Positions 26,218-34,597 of a stretch of 64,000 nucleotides of DNA are shown here, one piece after another (within the stretch, counting starts at the first letter, position 1; the number at the start of each line of letters is the position of its first letter). A program made the translations under genes and the position numbers. The notes under the pieces were generated by a model. It searched no databases. It was given only the letters and a program-made list of their open reading frames with translations, and was not told the DNA's origin. Source of the stretch: Azospirillum brasilense (GTDB taxonomy: Bacteria > Pseudomonadota > Alphaproteobacteria > Azospirillales > Azospirillaceae); NCBI RefSeq assembly GCF_022023855.1, contig NZ_CP059450.1, positions 1,004,001-1,068,000 on the forward strand, read 5' to 3'.

Positions 26218-27159
26218 ATGAATAAGGAAAAACCGCAGGCCATCGATCCTTCTACCAGCGCCTGCGTGATCCCTCCAGCCCTCCCGAAGGGCGACCTCCA
26301 CAAGTTGATGTTCCGATATTCTGAGCAAGAGGCACAGGAGATTGGAGACTACGTCGAGTGGCAAGCGCATGGAGAAGAAACGGTTCTACACGCTGAAAAG
26401 GTGGCAAGCGAACGCGTGATGGGACACGATCACGACGTATGGGACATTCACACTGACAAGGGGCGCTGGTGGGTTATCACAAACCCAACAAACCTCTACT
26501 CTCAGGAACTAATGCCAAGCCTCGATTACACGCTCTCATTTCACATTGGCCTAATGGCTCGTGTCGCCGCCCGTCGAGAACTGGATGGCTCTGATGCCGA
26601 GCGAGAGTTCGTTTTAGTAACCTCTCGAAAGCTACTGCAAGCTGGCGAGGCACTTGATGCAGCCGATGAGGCCGAGGAGTTTCAAGCTGTCGGGATGCGC
26701 TGCCGCGAGTGTCTGATCACGTTTATTCGGGAGTTGGCTGATGGGTTCGACTTCGGTGCCGGCGACGATCCGCCGAAAGCAGCGGACTTCCCAGCTTGGA
26801 ATGACCTGATCGCGAACACAGTCGCACCAGAGGCCTCGATGGAGTACGTCCGAGGGTACTTGAAGACCACAGGTGAGCGAGCCTGGAGGCTGGTCAATTG
26901 GCTGACCCACGCAGCCAACGCAACATCAGCGGACGCCCATCTGGCATGGGATGCTACAGCACACGTTGTCGCAAACTACACGAGGGCCGTCCTCAAGATG
27001 AAGGCGAAGGCGCCGGATCAGTGTGGGCGCTGCAAGTCGTTCCGGGTCCGGGTGGATTGGCGTCCCGACCTCGGAGACGAGGGCATGTATGTCGCGAGGT
27101 GCGAGGAGTGTGGGGCCCAGGAACACCCGGCGAGCGATCAAATCGCCGACGACAACTAA
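26218..27159 (+). CDS. Unknown protein with C-terminal zinc ribbon
   Basis: A 313-residue protein from the ATG at 26218; a longer frame opens at 26131 but begins in unrelated hydrophobic sequence. The body is acidic and helical (YSEQEAQEIGDYVEWQ, WDIHTDKGRWWVITNP, GMRCRECLITFIRELADGF). It ends in a likely zinc ribbon: CGRCKSFRVRV then CEECG about 25 residues later. The GRWWVITNPTNLY strand followed by a helical bundle recalls uncharacterised proteins of genomic islands. I do not recognise the family. No strong Shine-Dalgarno is visible. It lies just beyond the stacked insertion sequences, outside the tRNA-bounded element. Confidence 0.65.
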   Translation: MNKEKPQAIDPSTSACVIPPALPKGDLHKLMFRYSEQEAQEIGDYVEWQAHGEETVLHAEKVASERVMGHDHDVWDIHTDKGRWWVITNPTNLYSQELMPSLDYTLSFHIGLMARVAARRELDGSDAEREFVLVTSRKLLQAGEALDAADEAEEFQAVGMRCRECLITFIRELADGFDFGAGDDPPKAADFPAWNDLIANTVAPEASMEYVRGYLKTTGERAWRLVNWLTHAANATSADAHLAWDATAHVVANYTRAVLKMKAKAPDQCGRCKSFRVRVDWRPDLGDEGMYVARCEECGAQEHPASDQIADDN

Positions 27160-27347
27160 CTCGAATACCTCCGCCCAGCACCCCAGTAGGAAGGCGCCCG
27201 ACGTGCGCATGCCGCATTCTCATTTGCCGACCAGACAGTCGGTGACGCCGATACGGTCCCCAAGCGCGTCCTACGTGAGGCCCAACTGCCGGCGCCGGGC
27301 GATCAACTGCGGCAGCAGGTCGCCCGTCCACAGATCGTGACGCCCCG

Positions 27348-27842
27348 TCACGGCGAAACCCGCCCTTCGAGACGGGGGCCGTGGCTCCCGGCGCCGTCCT
27401 GCGGCCCATCGTGCAGCACAAAGGGACCCCGCCCGTAGCCGAGAACGATGTTGACGATCAGCACGCCATCGGAAGACGGCTGCTCCTTCGGCGGGATGTA
27501 GCCGGCCCGGTTCGCCAAGTCCTTGCTGGCCTCCAAGCGCACGTACTCCGACTTCGCCATGTCGCCCAGGAATTCGATGGTGGCGAGCGCCTTTACGCCC
27601 CTGCGCTTCATCGCGTCACGCACACGCCGGTCCAGTTCCTCCTGGACGTGTGGCTTCCGCAGCGCCAGCGAAAGGGCTTCCCGGCGCATTTCAGCGCTTT
27701 GGGCTGCATCGGTGATGGTACGGGCGCCGTGTACCAGGGCATCGAGTGCAGCGCTCAACTTGCGCGAAATCCCGCGGTGCCGGGGCCGTTCCGGTTCCAC
27801 GTTCGCCGACCCGAAACTGGGCTTGGCGGGCAGCGTGCTCAT
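27348..27842 (-). CDS. Terminase-small-subunit-like DNA-binding protein (tentative)
   Basis: A 164-residue basic protein. Residues about 28-60 (ALDALVHGARTITDAAQSAEM) look like a small helix-turn-helix. The next segment (ALRKPHVQEELDRRVRDAMKRRG, in parts, then LGDMAKSEYVRLEASKDLANRAGY) matches the helical pattern of phage terminase small-subunit-like proteins. The C-terminal tail is Gly/Pro-rich and poorly conserved in type. No terminase large subunit is nearby, so it may be a relic of an older prophage. The family call is by general resemblance only. Confidence 0.5.
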   Translation of the reverse strand: MSTLPAKPSFGSANVEPERPRHRGISRKLSAALDALVHGARTITDAAQSAEMRREALSLALRKPHVQEELDRRVRDAMKRRGVKALATIEFLGDMAKSEYVRLEASKDLANRAGYIPPKEQPSSDGVLIVNIVLGYGRGPFVLHDGPQDGAGSHGPRLEGRVSP

Positions 27843-28502
27843 GCGTTCCTCCGTCAGTTTCGACGCCCCGCACCAGATCGGGAGCAGACGGAATTATACC
27901 CGAAAACCATCCGATATCGGATGATTTCTGTTGGGTATGCTTCGGGAAAGTTGGAGGACACCGAACCTTTTGTGGAAATTTTACGTGAGCAGTCCCTCCC
28001 CCCGCGGCAGAGCCGCGGTTTTTGACCCCCACCCCCTCCAAGCCGAAGGGTAGGGGGGTGTCTTCTGCTGGACCAGCACACAGCGCGGATCGGAGCGGCG
28101 CGCCTGTCCTGCACCCCATCCCCTGACCGCAGGCCCGAGACGATGCGATGGTGCATTCGCATACCGGCATCCAACCTGTGGAAGCATGCCTCTGGCAGCC
28201 CGTTGGGAGTCCATGGAGTCGCCCCAGACGTTGGCCGCTGGGGCAGTAGCTCCCCGCCCCGCAGGCCGCAACCAGCAGCCCCCCGGCGCCGGCCTGATGA
28301 GGCGGCATCGCCTACCAGTTGATGAAGCCTCCGGCAAAGGGCGCTATGGGAAGTGACGATCCCGATTGCGCCGCGGGTTAAGGCTGCCTCCCTGCTCGTC
28401 ACTTCGACCATCGCCCGCATGCCCCCGCCTCCACTCCACCTTTGCGTTTGAACAGAGCCGCGGGCGCGGCACGCTTGGTGCTTCCTCATGATGGAGGCAC
28501 CC
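27843..28502. other. 660-bp non-coding stretch with palindrome and strong orphan terminator
   Basis: There is no convincing gene here. A perfect 14-bp palindrome (ATCCGATATCGGAT) is at 27909-27922. A strong plus-strand hairpin with T-tract ends at 28023. The remainder up to the small secreted-protein gene holds nothing I can name. Confidence 0.6.
28002..28023 (+). terminator. Intrinsic terminator without an upstream plus-strand gene
   Basis: CCGCGGC (28002-28008), loop AGA, GCCGCGG (28012-28018), then five T. This is a textbook intrinsic terminator on the plus strand. The nearest upstream gene is on the other strand, so it may close a small RNA starting near the palindrome at 27909. Confidence 0.75.
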
Positions 28503-28841
28503 ATGCTTCGGATCGCCGCGCTCTCCAGCCTTCTGGCCCTTGCCGTTCCAGCCGCCGCAACGGCGAACTGCTACCTCTCCCCGCTGGGTGACCCCGGCTC
28601 GCTGACCGGACAGAGCTACCGGTGCAGCGACGGGTCCAGCGGCACCTACCGCACGGACGGCACGAGGGGCGACAGCATCAGGCACCGGGACCAGGACGGT
28701 GGAACCACGACCTACCGCCCGAGCCCGCTCAGCCGACCCGACGATCTGATGGGGCAGACGTTCCGGCAATCCGGCCCGTCCACGAGCTTCGGCTTCGGCA
28801 GCAGCCCGCCGCCGTCATCGTTCCGTCTGCGGCAGTGGTGA
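28503..28841 (+). CDS. Small secreted protein, unknown function
   Basis: A 112-residue protein. GGAGG five bases before 28503 selects this ATG over two earlier ones. Residues 1-20 are a Sec signal (MLRIAALSSLLALAVPAAATA, cleavage before NCYLS). The mature part has two Cys (NCYLS, YRCSDG) and a low-complexity Gly/Ser/Arg/Thr tail (GTYRTDGTRGDSIRHRDQD). It resembles small periplasmic proteins of unknown role in Rhodospirillales. It stands alone between the orphan terminator and an insertion sequence. Confidence 0.7.
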   Translation: MLRIAALSSLLALAVPAAATANCYLSPLGDPGSLTGQSYRCSDGSSGTYRTDGTRGDSIRHRDQDGGTTTYRPSPLSRPDDLMGQTFRQSGPSTSFGFGSSPPPSSFRLRQW

Positions 28842-29069
28842 TCCCGGCGCAGGGCAAAGGCGTTCCCAGCGGAGCAGTGGACGCGGCCACGCCTCGCGGA
28901 CAGGGACCGGTATGGCGAAGCCGCTTCCGCCGGACGAGCACCTCGATAAACCGCCCCTGAGAGCGGGTTCATGCCGATGAGGGGCCGCGCGGGCGGAAAA
29001 GCCGCGCATTTCAGGGGCTGGACTCTCGGTTTTGGCTGAAAAGGGCGGAAATATGCGGCGATTTTGGCG

Positions 29070-30158
29070 CTATACGGGCGCAGCTCGCCCCTCAAGCCAG
29101 ATCAGGCGTCGGAAATTGTAAGCGAGGTTGGCGATGCCAATCTTCACCGTCGCGCGACCAAGGCCGATGGTGCGGATGAACAGCCCCATGCGCGCCTTCT
29201 GGTCGGCGAACACATGCTCGACGGCCGAGCGCACCGCCGAGCGGGCGCGGTTGGCACGCTGGTGGGGCTCCGGCATCGGCCGGCCCTTCGGCTTGCGGAA
29301 ATGCACCATGCTGCGGCGCCCCGCCGCCGTGATGGCCGCTTCGTTGGTCTTCGAGCGGTAGGCGCTGTCCGCCCATACCCGGCTGTCGAAAGCGTCCGGG
29401 TTGAGCAGGCCCGGCAGTTGCGCGCCGTCGTGCCGCGCCGCGTCGGTGACGATGAAGCGCCGGATCAGACGGAACCGGCGGTCGATGGTGATGTGCGACT
29501 TGTAGCCGAACGCCGGGATCAGAAGTCCCTCCACCATGCGCGCCTCGGACCCGTCGAGCGTCGGCCCCGGCTTCGCCTTGACCCGTCCCCGCTTCACCGT
29601 CCAGCGCGCCTGTGTGTCCTTCTGGCGCGCCTTGGCCGGCGGCCAGGGCGGGTCTTCACCGTCACGGATCTGGCGCTTCTCCTCCCGGGTCAGCCGCTGC
29701 CGGGGCGCCTCCACGATGGAGGCGTCGATGATCTGGCCGCCCAGGGCGAAGTAGCCGCGCTCCTTCAATGCCGTGTCGAAGCGGGCGAACAGGCCTTCCA
29801 TCGCTCCCGCCGTCACCAGCGCCTCGCGGAACAGCCAGATCGTCGTCCGGTCCGGAACCCGGTCGCCCAACCCCAGCCCGAGGAACCGCATGAACGACAG
29901 CCGGTCGCGCACCTGATACTCGGCTAGCTTGTCCGACAGCCCATACAGCGCCTGCAGCACCAGGATCTTGAACATCATCACCGCGTCCAGCGGCGGCCGG
30001 CCGCCCCTGGAGCGATCCTTGCGTCCCAGGGCCGCGTCAAGCGGCGGGCGGAACACTTCGAAGTCCACCACCGACGACAGACGTTCCAGTGGATCGCCGC
30101 TCTTGCTCAACTCCGCATAGCGGTCCTGAAGATCGAACAGCCCAGCTTGACCGGCCAT
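29070..30158 (-). CDS. IS5-family transposase, intact
   Basis: A 362-residue intact transposase. It has the N-terminal DUF772-type domain (SSVVDFEVFRPPLD, ALYGLSDKLAEYQVRDRLSFMRFLGL in segments) and the DDE catalytic residues in GGQIIDASIVEAP, VWADSAYRSK and RSAVEHVFADQKARMGLF. GGAGGACGGGAC precedes the ATG. Unlike the other insertion sequences here it has no frame disruption, so it could be active. Terminal repeats probably lie within 100 bp on either side, but I could not match them with confidence. Confidence 0.92.
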   Translation of the reverse strand: MAGQAGLFDLQDRYAELSKSGDPLERLSSVVDFEVFRPPLDAALGRKDRSRGGRPPLDAVMMFKILVLQALYGLSDKLAEYQVRDRLSFMRFLGLGLGDRVPDRTTIWLFREALVTAGAMEGLFARFDTALKERGYFALGGQIIDASIVEAPRQRLTREEKRQIRDGEDPPWPPAKARQKDTQARWTVKRGRVKAKPGPTLDGSEARMVEGLLIPAFGYKSHITIDRRFRLIRRFIVTDAARHDGAQLPGLLNPDAFDSRVWADSAYRSKTNEAAITAAGRRSMVHFRKPKGRPMPEPHQRANRARSAVRSAVEHVFADQKARMGLFIRTIGLGRATVKIGIANLAYNFRRLIWLEGRAAPV

Positions 30159-30253
30159 GTCCCGTCCTCCTTCGCCCTCAAGCCAAGGGAATCACCAGAA
30201 CGCCGGCCGCGCTAGGTTTTTCGAGGCTTCCGGACGGTGGTGACTCGCAGCAA

Positions 30254-30289
30254 TCATGACCAGCCCATAAATGGGTCCCCTGGTTATGA
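30254..30289. repeat. 36-bp imperfect inverted repeat
   Basis: TCATGACCAG with CCCAT pairs with ATGGG and CTGGTTATGA around a short centre, with one mismatch and a small bulge. It could be a hairpin, a protein site or an insertion-sequence scar. There is no T-tract. Confidence 0.5.
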
Positions 30290-30627
30290 TCGTGCTCGAC
30301 CGCCACTCACCTCGGATTGGCAATCGTCCGGCTTGCCCCGGCGTCGAGGCCGGGGCTCGCACCCCGGCAGTTCAGGCGTCCACACGCTCCAGCCACCGGG
30401 CTGCCGTCACGCACCCGCCGGGGGCTGCGCCGGTCGGCCAATCCGGGCGAGCTACGTTCCGCCATGCGACGTGTGATGCTCGGCGAGGGGTGAATGAAGA
30501 TCGTTCCAGCCCTGCCGCGCGGCGCAGTGATGGGAAGGTGTGCTGGTGAACATGCTGGCGCTGGCCGTGAGGAAACTCGCGGGGAGCGGCTGTCCGATGC
30601 GGCGGCCCCGCCTTCTTCCCGACCGTC

Positions 30628-30673
30628 ACCGGATGCTCCGGCTATTCACCACCGGATGCTCCGGCTATTCACC
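30628..30673. repeat. Tandem 23-bp direct duplication
   Basis: The 23-bp unit that begins ACCGGATGCTCC and ends TATTCACC occurs twice without spacer (30628-30650 and 30651-30673), with no mismatch. Confidence 0.8.
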
Positions 30674-30835
30674 GTGCCAGCATCGGAAGCAGCGGCCTCC
30701 AGGCGCAGCAACACCCGGCCTGCCTACGATGCCTGCTTCCGGTCATCATCGCGACGGTGTGGGACAGAGCGTGGTACGCACAACTGGCGAACCAGCTTTT
30801 CCCGTTTTAAATCAACATGTTACGTTGGGGAAGTG

Positions 30836-30900
30836 GCGGAGGGGATGGGATTCGAACCCACGATAGGGGTTTGAGCCCCTATAACGGTTTAGCAAACCCG
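30836..30900 (-). other. 3' half of tRNA-Ser(GCU): attachment-site remnant (attL)
   Basis: On the minus strand this stretch reads from the anticodon loop (TTTGCTAAA, anticodon GCT) through a long variable arm (AGGGGCTCAAACCCCT), the T-arm (GGGTTCGAATCCC) and acceptor CCCCTCCG to CCA. The 5' half (acceptor GGAGGGG, D-arm) is absent, and sequence beyond 30900 is unrelated. A 3' half alone is what a tRNA-targeting integrase leaves at one end of its element. Because the missing 5' half would lie at higher coordinates, the element extends rightward and the intact tRNA should be at its far end. Confidence 0.8.
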
Positions 30901-31118
30901 TTAACGCCACTTCCAGTCACCGCCAAAACCGGTGAAATTCCTTTGTTTCTGCGGCTTTGCTGTCGCGCAACACGCGCAACACGCGAGAACGAAAACGGTC
31001 CGCGAGGGCACGAAAGGTGTCATAGCACGAGGATCTGCGTTCTCATCACGTTCTCATGCAATTTTCACCATTCGGACGCGACCGTGATGTTTGGGATGGG
31101 CGTCGCTTTGCCGAAGCC

Positions 31119-31613
31119 TTACGGGCCGGCCTCACCGTGCACCAGCCGGTGGAGGTCTTCGATCGCCGACACGACGAGCTGGCAATCGCCCACAAGCGCC
31201 TCGCTGGTCTGCTTCCACACTTCGAGCTTGGCGAGAATGCCGGCGGGGGTGGCGGCAGGGGTGGAGCAGATGACGGACTCAGCCGCATCGACTTCCGCGC
31301 TCCAATGGTACGTCTCGTCCCACATGACGCGTTGGATCGGGTCGCGCTGGATCTCGTCGTGGGTCAGGCCGGCTTGCTCCAGCTCATTCCAATGGGCTTC
31401 CACCCGCTTGTTGGCGCCTTCGCATTTGGCGTCCACCTCCCACCAGTGAGCGCACAGGGAAAGGACCGGATCGGGCACGGCGGCCGGCGCACGCACGTCG
31501 AGCGAGGCGATTGCAGCCCCGAAGGGGTCCACGGCATCCGCCGGGCCGGGAACGGCCAGGACCACCGCCGACGCGCCGGCCAGGATGGAGCGGCGGGATA
31601 ATGGCTCAAGCAT
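31119..31613 (-). CDS. Exported protein of unknown function with twin-arginine-like signal
   Basis: A 164-residue protein with an N-terminal LSRRSILAGASAVVLAVPGPADA segment (given here as one short stretch of signal features: RRSILAG, hydrophobic core, Ala-x-Ala), resembling a Tat or Sec signal. The mature part is helical, with two Cys (LCAHWWE, KCEGANKR) and a third pair near CSTP and DCQLV. Its start overlaps the Rha-like gene end (ATGCTTGAG), so the two are co-transcribed. Unknown function; first gene inside the tRNA-bounded element. Confidence 0.6.
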   Translation of the reverse strand: MLEPLSRRSILAGASAVVLAVPGPADAVDPFGAAIASLDVRAPAAVPDPVLSLCAHWWEVDAKCEGANKRVEAHWNELEQAGLTHDEIQRDPIQRVMWDETYHWSAEVDAAESVICSTPAATPAGILAKLEVWKQTSEALVGDCQLVVSAIEDLHRLVHGEAGP

Positions 31614-32367
31614 GGGGCACCCCCTGCCCGGCCAGCCACGCCGCCAACTCGTTCCGCCGGGCGCCCACCCTCTTCGTCCCGACCTTGAACGTCGGAATCC
31701 GTCCCTTGTCGTGGAGGTTTCGGGCCTGCCGCTCCGTCAGGTTCAGAGTATGGGCGATGGCCTTGACCCCGTACAGCAGGTCGCCCGGCTCGGTCGCGCG
31801 GATGCGGACCTTGCTCCCGGTCAGCGCCTTCGGCTTCTCCTCGGCGATCTGGACGGGCTTGGCGGCACCCGCCACCAGCTCGCCCACCACCGCAGCCAGC
31901 CGGCCCACCTCAGCGGCCAGAGCAGCTATAGCGGCCCCCTCGGGTGAAGCGAGCTTGCCCCGCCTGTAAGCCAAGAACACCTCGATGATCTGCCGGCGCA
32001 CCAGGGCGGCTTGCGGGGTGCGGGACAGGGCGCAGATGACCAGGGCTTGGCCTTCGTTCAGGTAGTAGGCTTTGCCGGGGCGGCCTCGGCCCATGGGATC
32101 GGTGTTTTCCGCCACGGCGGCGGAAATAACTCCGTAGCTCTCCAGCTCGGAGCGGTTCCGTTCGATCAGGGAGCGGACCTTGTGAACGTCGGAGAAGCCC
32201 AGACGCTCAGCAAGGGCGAGGTCGAGCACCCGCGGTTCACCGTCTTGGTCGTTCAGCTGGTCGGGTGTCAAAGGCGGCAGGTCGGCGGGCTTGGTCGGCA
32301 CCAGGGCGCCCACCGATTTCCGGCGGCCAGCGCTGGGCAAGGGTGTGGTATTCTCGGAATCAGCCAT
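31606..32367 (-). CDS. Phage Rha/antirepressor-like regulator with C-terminal HTH
   Basis: A 253-residue protein started at 32367 by GGAG nine bases upstream. The middle (LGFSDVHKVRSLIERNRSELESYG in segments, RPGKAYYLNEGQALVICALSRT, VRRQIIEVFLAYRRG) matches the DNA-binding Rha/antirepressor fold of phage regulators. The C-terminal 60 residues (LLYGVKAIAHTLNLTERQARNLHDKGRIPTFKVG in segments) form a MerR/excisionase-type helix-turn-helix. It diverges from the ribbon-helix-helix gene at 32504 across an operator. It probably controls the prophage lysis-lysogeny switch. Confidence 0.75.
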   Translation of the reverse strand: MADSENTTPLPSAGRRKSVGALVPTKPADLPPLTPDQLNDQDGEPRVLDLALAERLGFSDVHKVRSLIERNRSELESYGVISAAVAENTDPMGRGRPGKAYYLNEGQALVICALSRTPQAALVRRQIIEVFLAYRRGKLASPEGAAIAALAAEVGRLAAVVGELVAGAAKPVQIAEEKPKALTGSKVRIRATEPGDLLYGVKAIAHTLNLTERQARNLHDKGRIPTFKVGTKRVGARRNELAAWLAGQGVPHA

Positions 32368-32450
32368 GATCCGTAGCTCCATGCAGCTCGATTGTGGTTA
32401 GGCCGGGCGGGGTGTTCCCAGCACCCCGTTCGGCCACAACAGCGGTTGCG

Positions 32451-32496
32451 CCGTGCCTACACTCCGCCTACACGTCAATTCAGATTGTAGGCACGG
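32451..32496. promoter_or_regulatory. Inverted-repeat operator upstream of ribbon-helix-helix gene
   Basis: CCGTGCCTACA (32451-32461) is the exact inverse of TGTAGGCACGG (32486-32496). A further half-site GCCTACA is at 32466-32472. The cluster ends 7 bp before the ATG of the ribbon-helix-helix gene and also faces the divergent Rha-like gene. This is the layout expected for autoregulation. Confidence 0.65.
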
Positions 32497-32503
32497 TGAT
32501 AAC

Positions 32504-32662
32504 ATGGCGCGCACAAACCCGCTTGGCGTCCGAGTGGAACCTGAGATCAAAGAAGCCCTGGAGCGCGCCGCAAAGGACGATGACCGGTCGGTGTCGTCGC
32601 TGGTCGAGCGGGTGTTGAAGGCATGGTTGGTCGAGCGGGGTTATCTGCCAAAGCCGGAGTAA
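32504..32662 (+). CDS. Arc/CopG-type ribbon-helix-helix regulator
   Basis: A 52-residue protein. The N-terminal strand (GVRVEPEIKEAL) and two helices (LERAAKDDDRSVSSLVERVLKAWL, in segments) are a ribbon-helix-helix DNA-binding fold. It is divergent from the Rha-like gene and preceded by an inverted repeat that is the likely binding site. The Shine-Dalgarno is weak (GGTGAT). It could be an Arc-like phage regulator or a lone antitoxin; no toxin partner is adjacent. Confidence 0.75.
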   Translation: MARTNPLGVRVEPEIKEALERAAKDDDRSVSSLVERVLKAWLVERGYLPKPE

Positions 32663-33015
32663 GGGTGCTCTCAAACCCGTCAACGAACCTAGACAAAGTT
32701 AACGGCTCGCATCTACAGAAGCTGGGCTTTACTCCTCGCTTTTGAGGTCAATGCGAACAGACCGCACGCGTATCCACTTGCACACTCCCTTGCGTTCTGC
32801 AACTGTCAAAGCGCCCTTTCTGCTCAGAAACTCTACCCGCGCTATCTTCGGCTAGTTTTTTGCAATGCGGAAGGGCGCCAACTCGTCTGGTTGCCTGAAT
32901 CACTCAGGGAAATGTCGTAGCTCTCGTGTCGTTAGAACGGAGTTCTGGAATCACTTCCTGACTGAGAAAAGCAACTCAATGATCAATTACAGATTAAAGT
33001 TATGCGGAGACAGTA
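32663..33015. other. AT-rich leader before the AbiJ-like gene
   Basis: This 353-bp stretch has no supported gene. GC content drops toward 33000, which marks the left border of an acquired block. Confidence 0.5.
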
Positions 33016-33972
33016 ATGCCGGTTTTCGAAACATTCTCTAAGCGCAGGGATAAAAAAATAAAAGCTGGTTCGGAGGACGTTTATATCTACGAGCCAATAC
33101 CTAACCCACTCAGAGTACAAGTTATCCATATTCTAAAAGACGCCCTAACGTCTTATTACGGTTTTACATTTAATAGAGAACAGACAGATGAAGCATGGTC
33201 ATTAATAAATGATACCCTAAAAAGAGAAAAAGGGGTTCTTGCGCTCACCAGAAAAGTCACAACAAGCCCGAGCGAGCATGTAACGGAATATATATTAAAT
33301 GGAGAAACAGATGATTTTCTTGATGCCGTTGATCTTTCATTTAAGGTTGTTCATTTTTATTTACCACAAATAAACGAGTATGAAAAGAAGCGACTTGGAA
33401 TTAAAATTGATGAAGTTGAGGCTGTGAAAGAATTGAATGCCAGATTTCGCGAACACGGAATTGGCTACGAGTTTGTCAATGGGCAGCTGATACAGATAAG
33501 CAACAGGCTTCTCCATGTGGAGACTGTTTTACCAGCCATCCGACTGTTGCACGAGGAGCAATTCGAAGGGGCAGATCAAGAAATAAGAAATGCTTTTGAA
33601 CACTATAAAAGAGGAGAATTCTCGGACGCCATCGTGGATGCGCACAGCGCATTTGAGAGTGTACTCAAGTCGATTTGCGATGGGATGGGATGGGATTATC
33701 CAAAAAATGCACCTGGGGCCAATATTCTAAACATTGCGAAAAATAAGGGGTTGTTTCCGGATTACTTGGATAACTCATTTGACCAATTGATATCCGTTTT
33801 AAAATCAGGTCTGCCGAAAGTTCGTAATGAGGAAGGAGGACATGGGCAGGGCAAAGAAATCAAAGAAACTCCTAGGCATGTGGCCTCCTTTGCCTTGCAC
33901 TTAGCGGCTACAAAAATAGTGTTTTTAGTAGATGCTTACCGTGAAATGAAGATTAGCAAGGGTCGTGACTGA
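33016..33972 (+). CDS. AbiJ-like abortive-infection protein (STM4504/CBY_0614-type)
   Basis: A 318-residue protein that opens VFETFSKRRDKK and IPNPLRVQVIHILKDAL, the N-terminal domain of STM4504/CBY_0614-family proteins. The C-terminal half (FEHYKRGEFSDAIVDAHSAFESVLKSICDGMGW, in segments, then RNEEGGHGQGK and LAATKIVFLVDAY) is a HEPN-like/AbiJ C-terminal domain. Family knowledge: AbiJ-type proteins block phage growth by abortive infection. The gene is much more AT-rich than its surroundings and lies near the prophage left end, a common position for superinfection-defence cargo. Activity is inferred. Confidence 0.75.
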   Translation: MPVFETFSKRRDKKIKAGSEDVYIYEPIPNPLRVQVIHILKDALTSYYGFTFNREQTDEAWSLINDTLKREKGVLALTRKVTTSPSEHVTEYILNGETDDFLDAVDLSFKVVHFYLPQINEYEKKRLGIKIDEVEAVKELNARFREHGIGYEFVNGQLIQISNRLLHVETVLPAIRLLHEEQFEGADQEIRNAFEHYKRGEFSDAIVDAHSAFESVLKSICDGMGWDYPKNAPGANILNIAKNKGLFPDYLDNSFDQLISVLKSGLPKVRNEEGGHGQGKEIKETPRHVASFALHLAATKIVFLVDAYREMKISKGRD

Positions 33973-34597
33973 TGCGACCGCTTTCCGCTTGGCGAGATAA
34001 CACTTTAATGTGCCACTGAAACCATCAGCATATCTTTCCCCGTAGTTGTCGTCGCAGATCAATAGCAACTGCGGCGACACCTCACGTCGCAGGGCCAGAC
34101 GCTCCAGGGCGCGCTCCATCGGGCAGCCACCAGCCGGCCGCTGGTCGAGGCGCCCCCCAGCGCCAGAGGGGCGGAGCACCGCCCCCTCCCCGCCCGGCTG
34201 GTGAGCTGCGTGGCGATCAGCACCATGCAAGGGCAGCAACTCCAGGCCGGCGGGTGAGTGCCCCGATGGGATCGGGGTGCCCGGCGACGGCCCCCTGCCC
34301 TACAGGCTGGCGCGCGGTTGGACGGTGAGTCAGCAGGTGCCGAGCGGGGCATGTCTACAGTTGGGGATATCCCAGGGCACCAGTAAGAGCCCAGCAAGAT
34401 CGGCAGTCGGCGCTGGCCGGCTTGGGGATCGCCAGACCACCCGCAAGCTGCCTGACGCCGACCGCCACCGCCTGCGTAAGGGAGGATGCGGAAAACTAAT
34501 TAAAGTTCTTAGCCAGCCTAACTCTGAGCGCACCTACAAAGATAGGAGGCATCAACAACACTCACTCTGGAAATACGCTCATCGTTCGGCAATGAAA
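33973..34597. other. Intergenic stretch with a GC-rich patch between two AT-rich defence loci
   Basis: About 34060-34480 returns to host-like GC between two AT-rich blocks. Several short frames cross it, but none has a ribosome site or recognisable domain. It probably is remnant DNA joining two separate acquisitions. Confidence 0.5.

Larger units (their letters stand above)
30159..30835. other. Non-coding stretch between IS5-family element and tRNA remnant
   Basis: I see no supported gene in these 677 bases. They contain the right flank of the insertion sequence, an imperfect inverted repeat at 30254-30289 and a 23-bp tandem duplication at 30628-30673. Confidence 0.6.

Noticed and set aside
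28980..30215. Exact ends for the IS5-family element around 29070-30158
   Set aside because: Several weak inverted matches exist in the flanks, none convincing enough to define boundaries.
30826..30925. Functional tRNA-Ser gene
   Set aside because: The acceptor 5' strand and D-arm are absent; only the 3' half can be read, so it cannot fold as a full tRNA.
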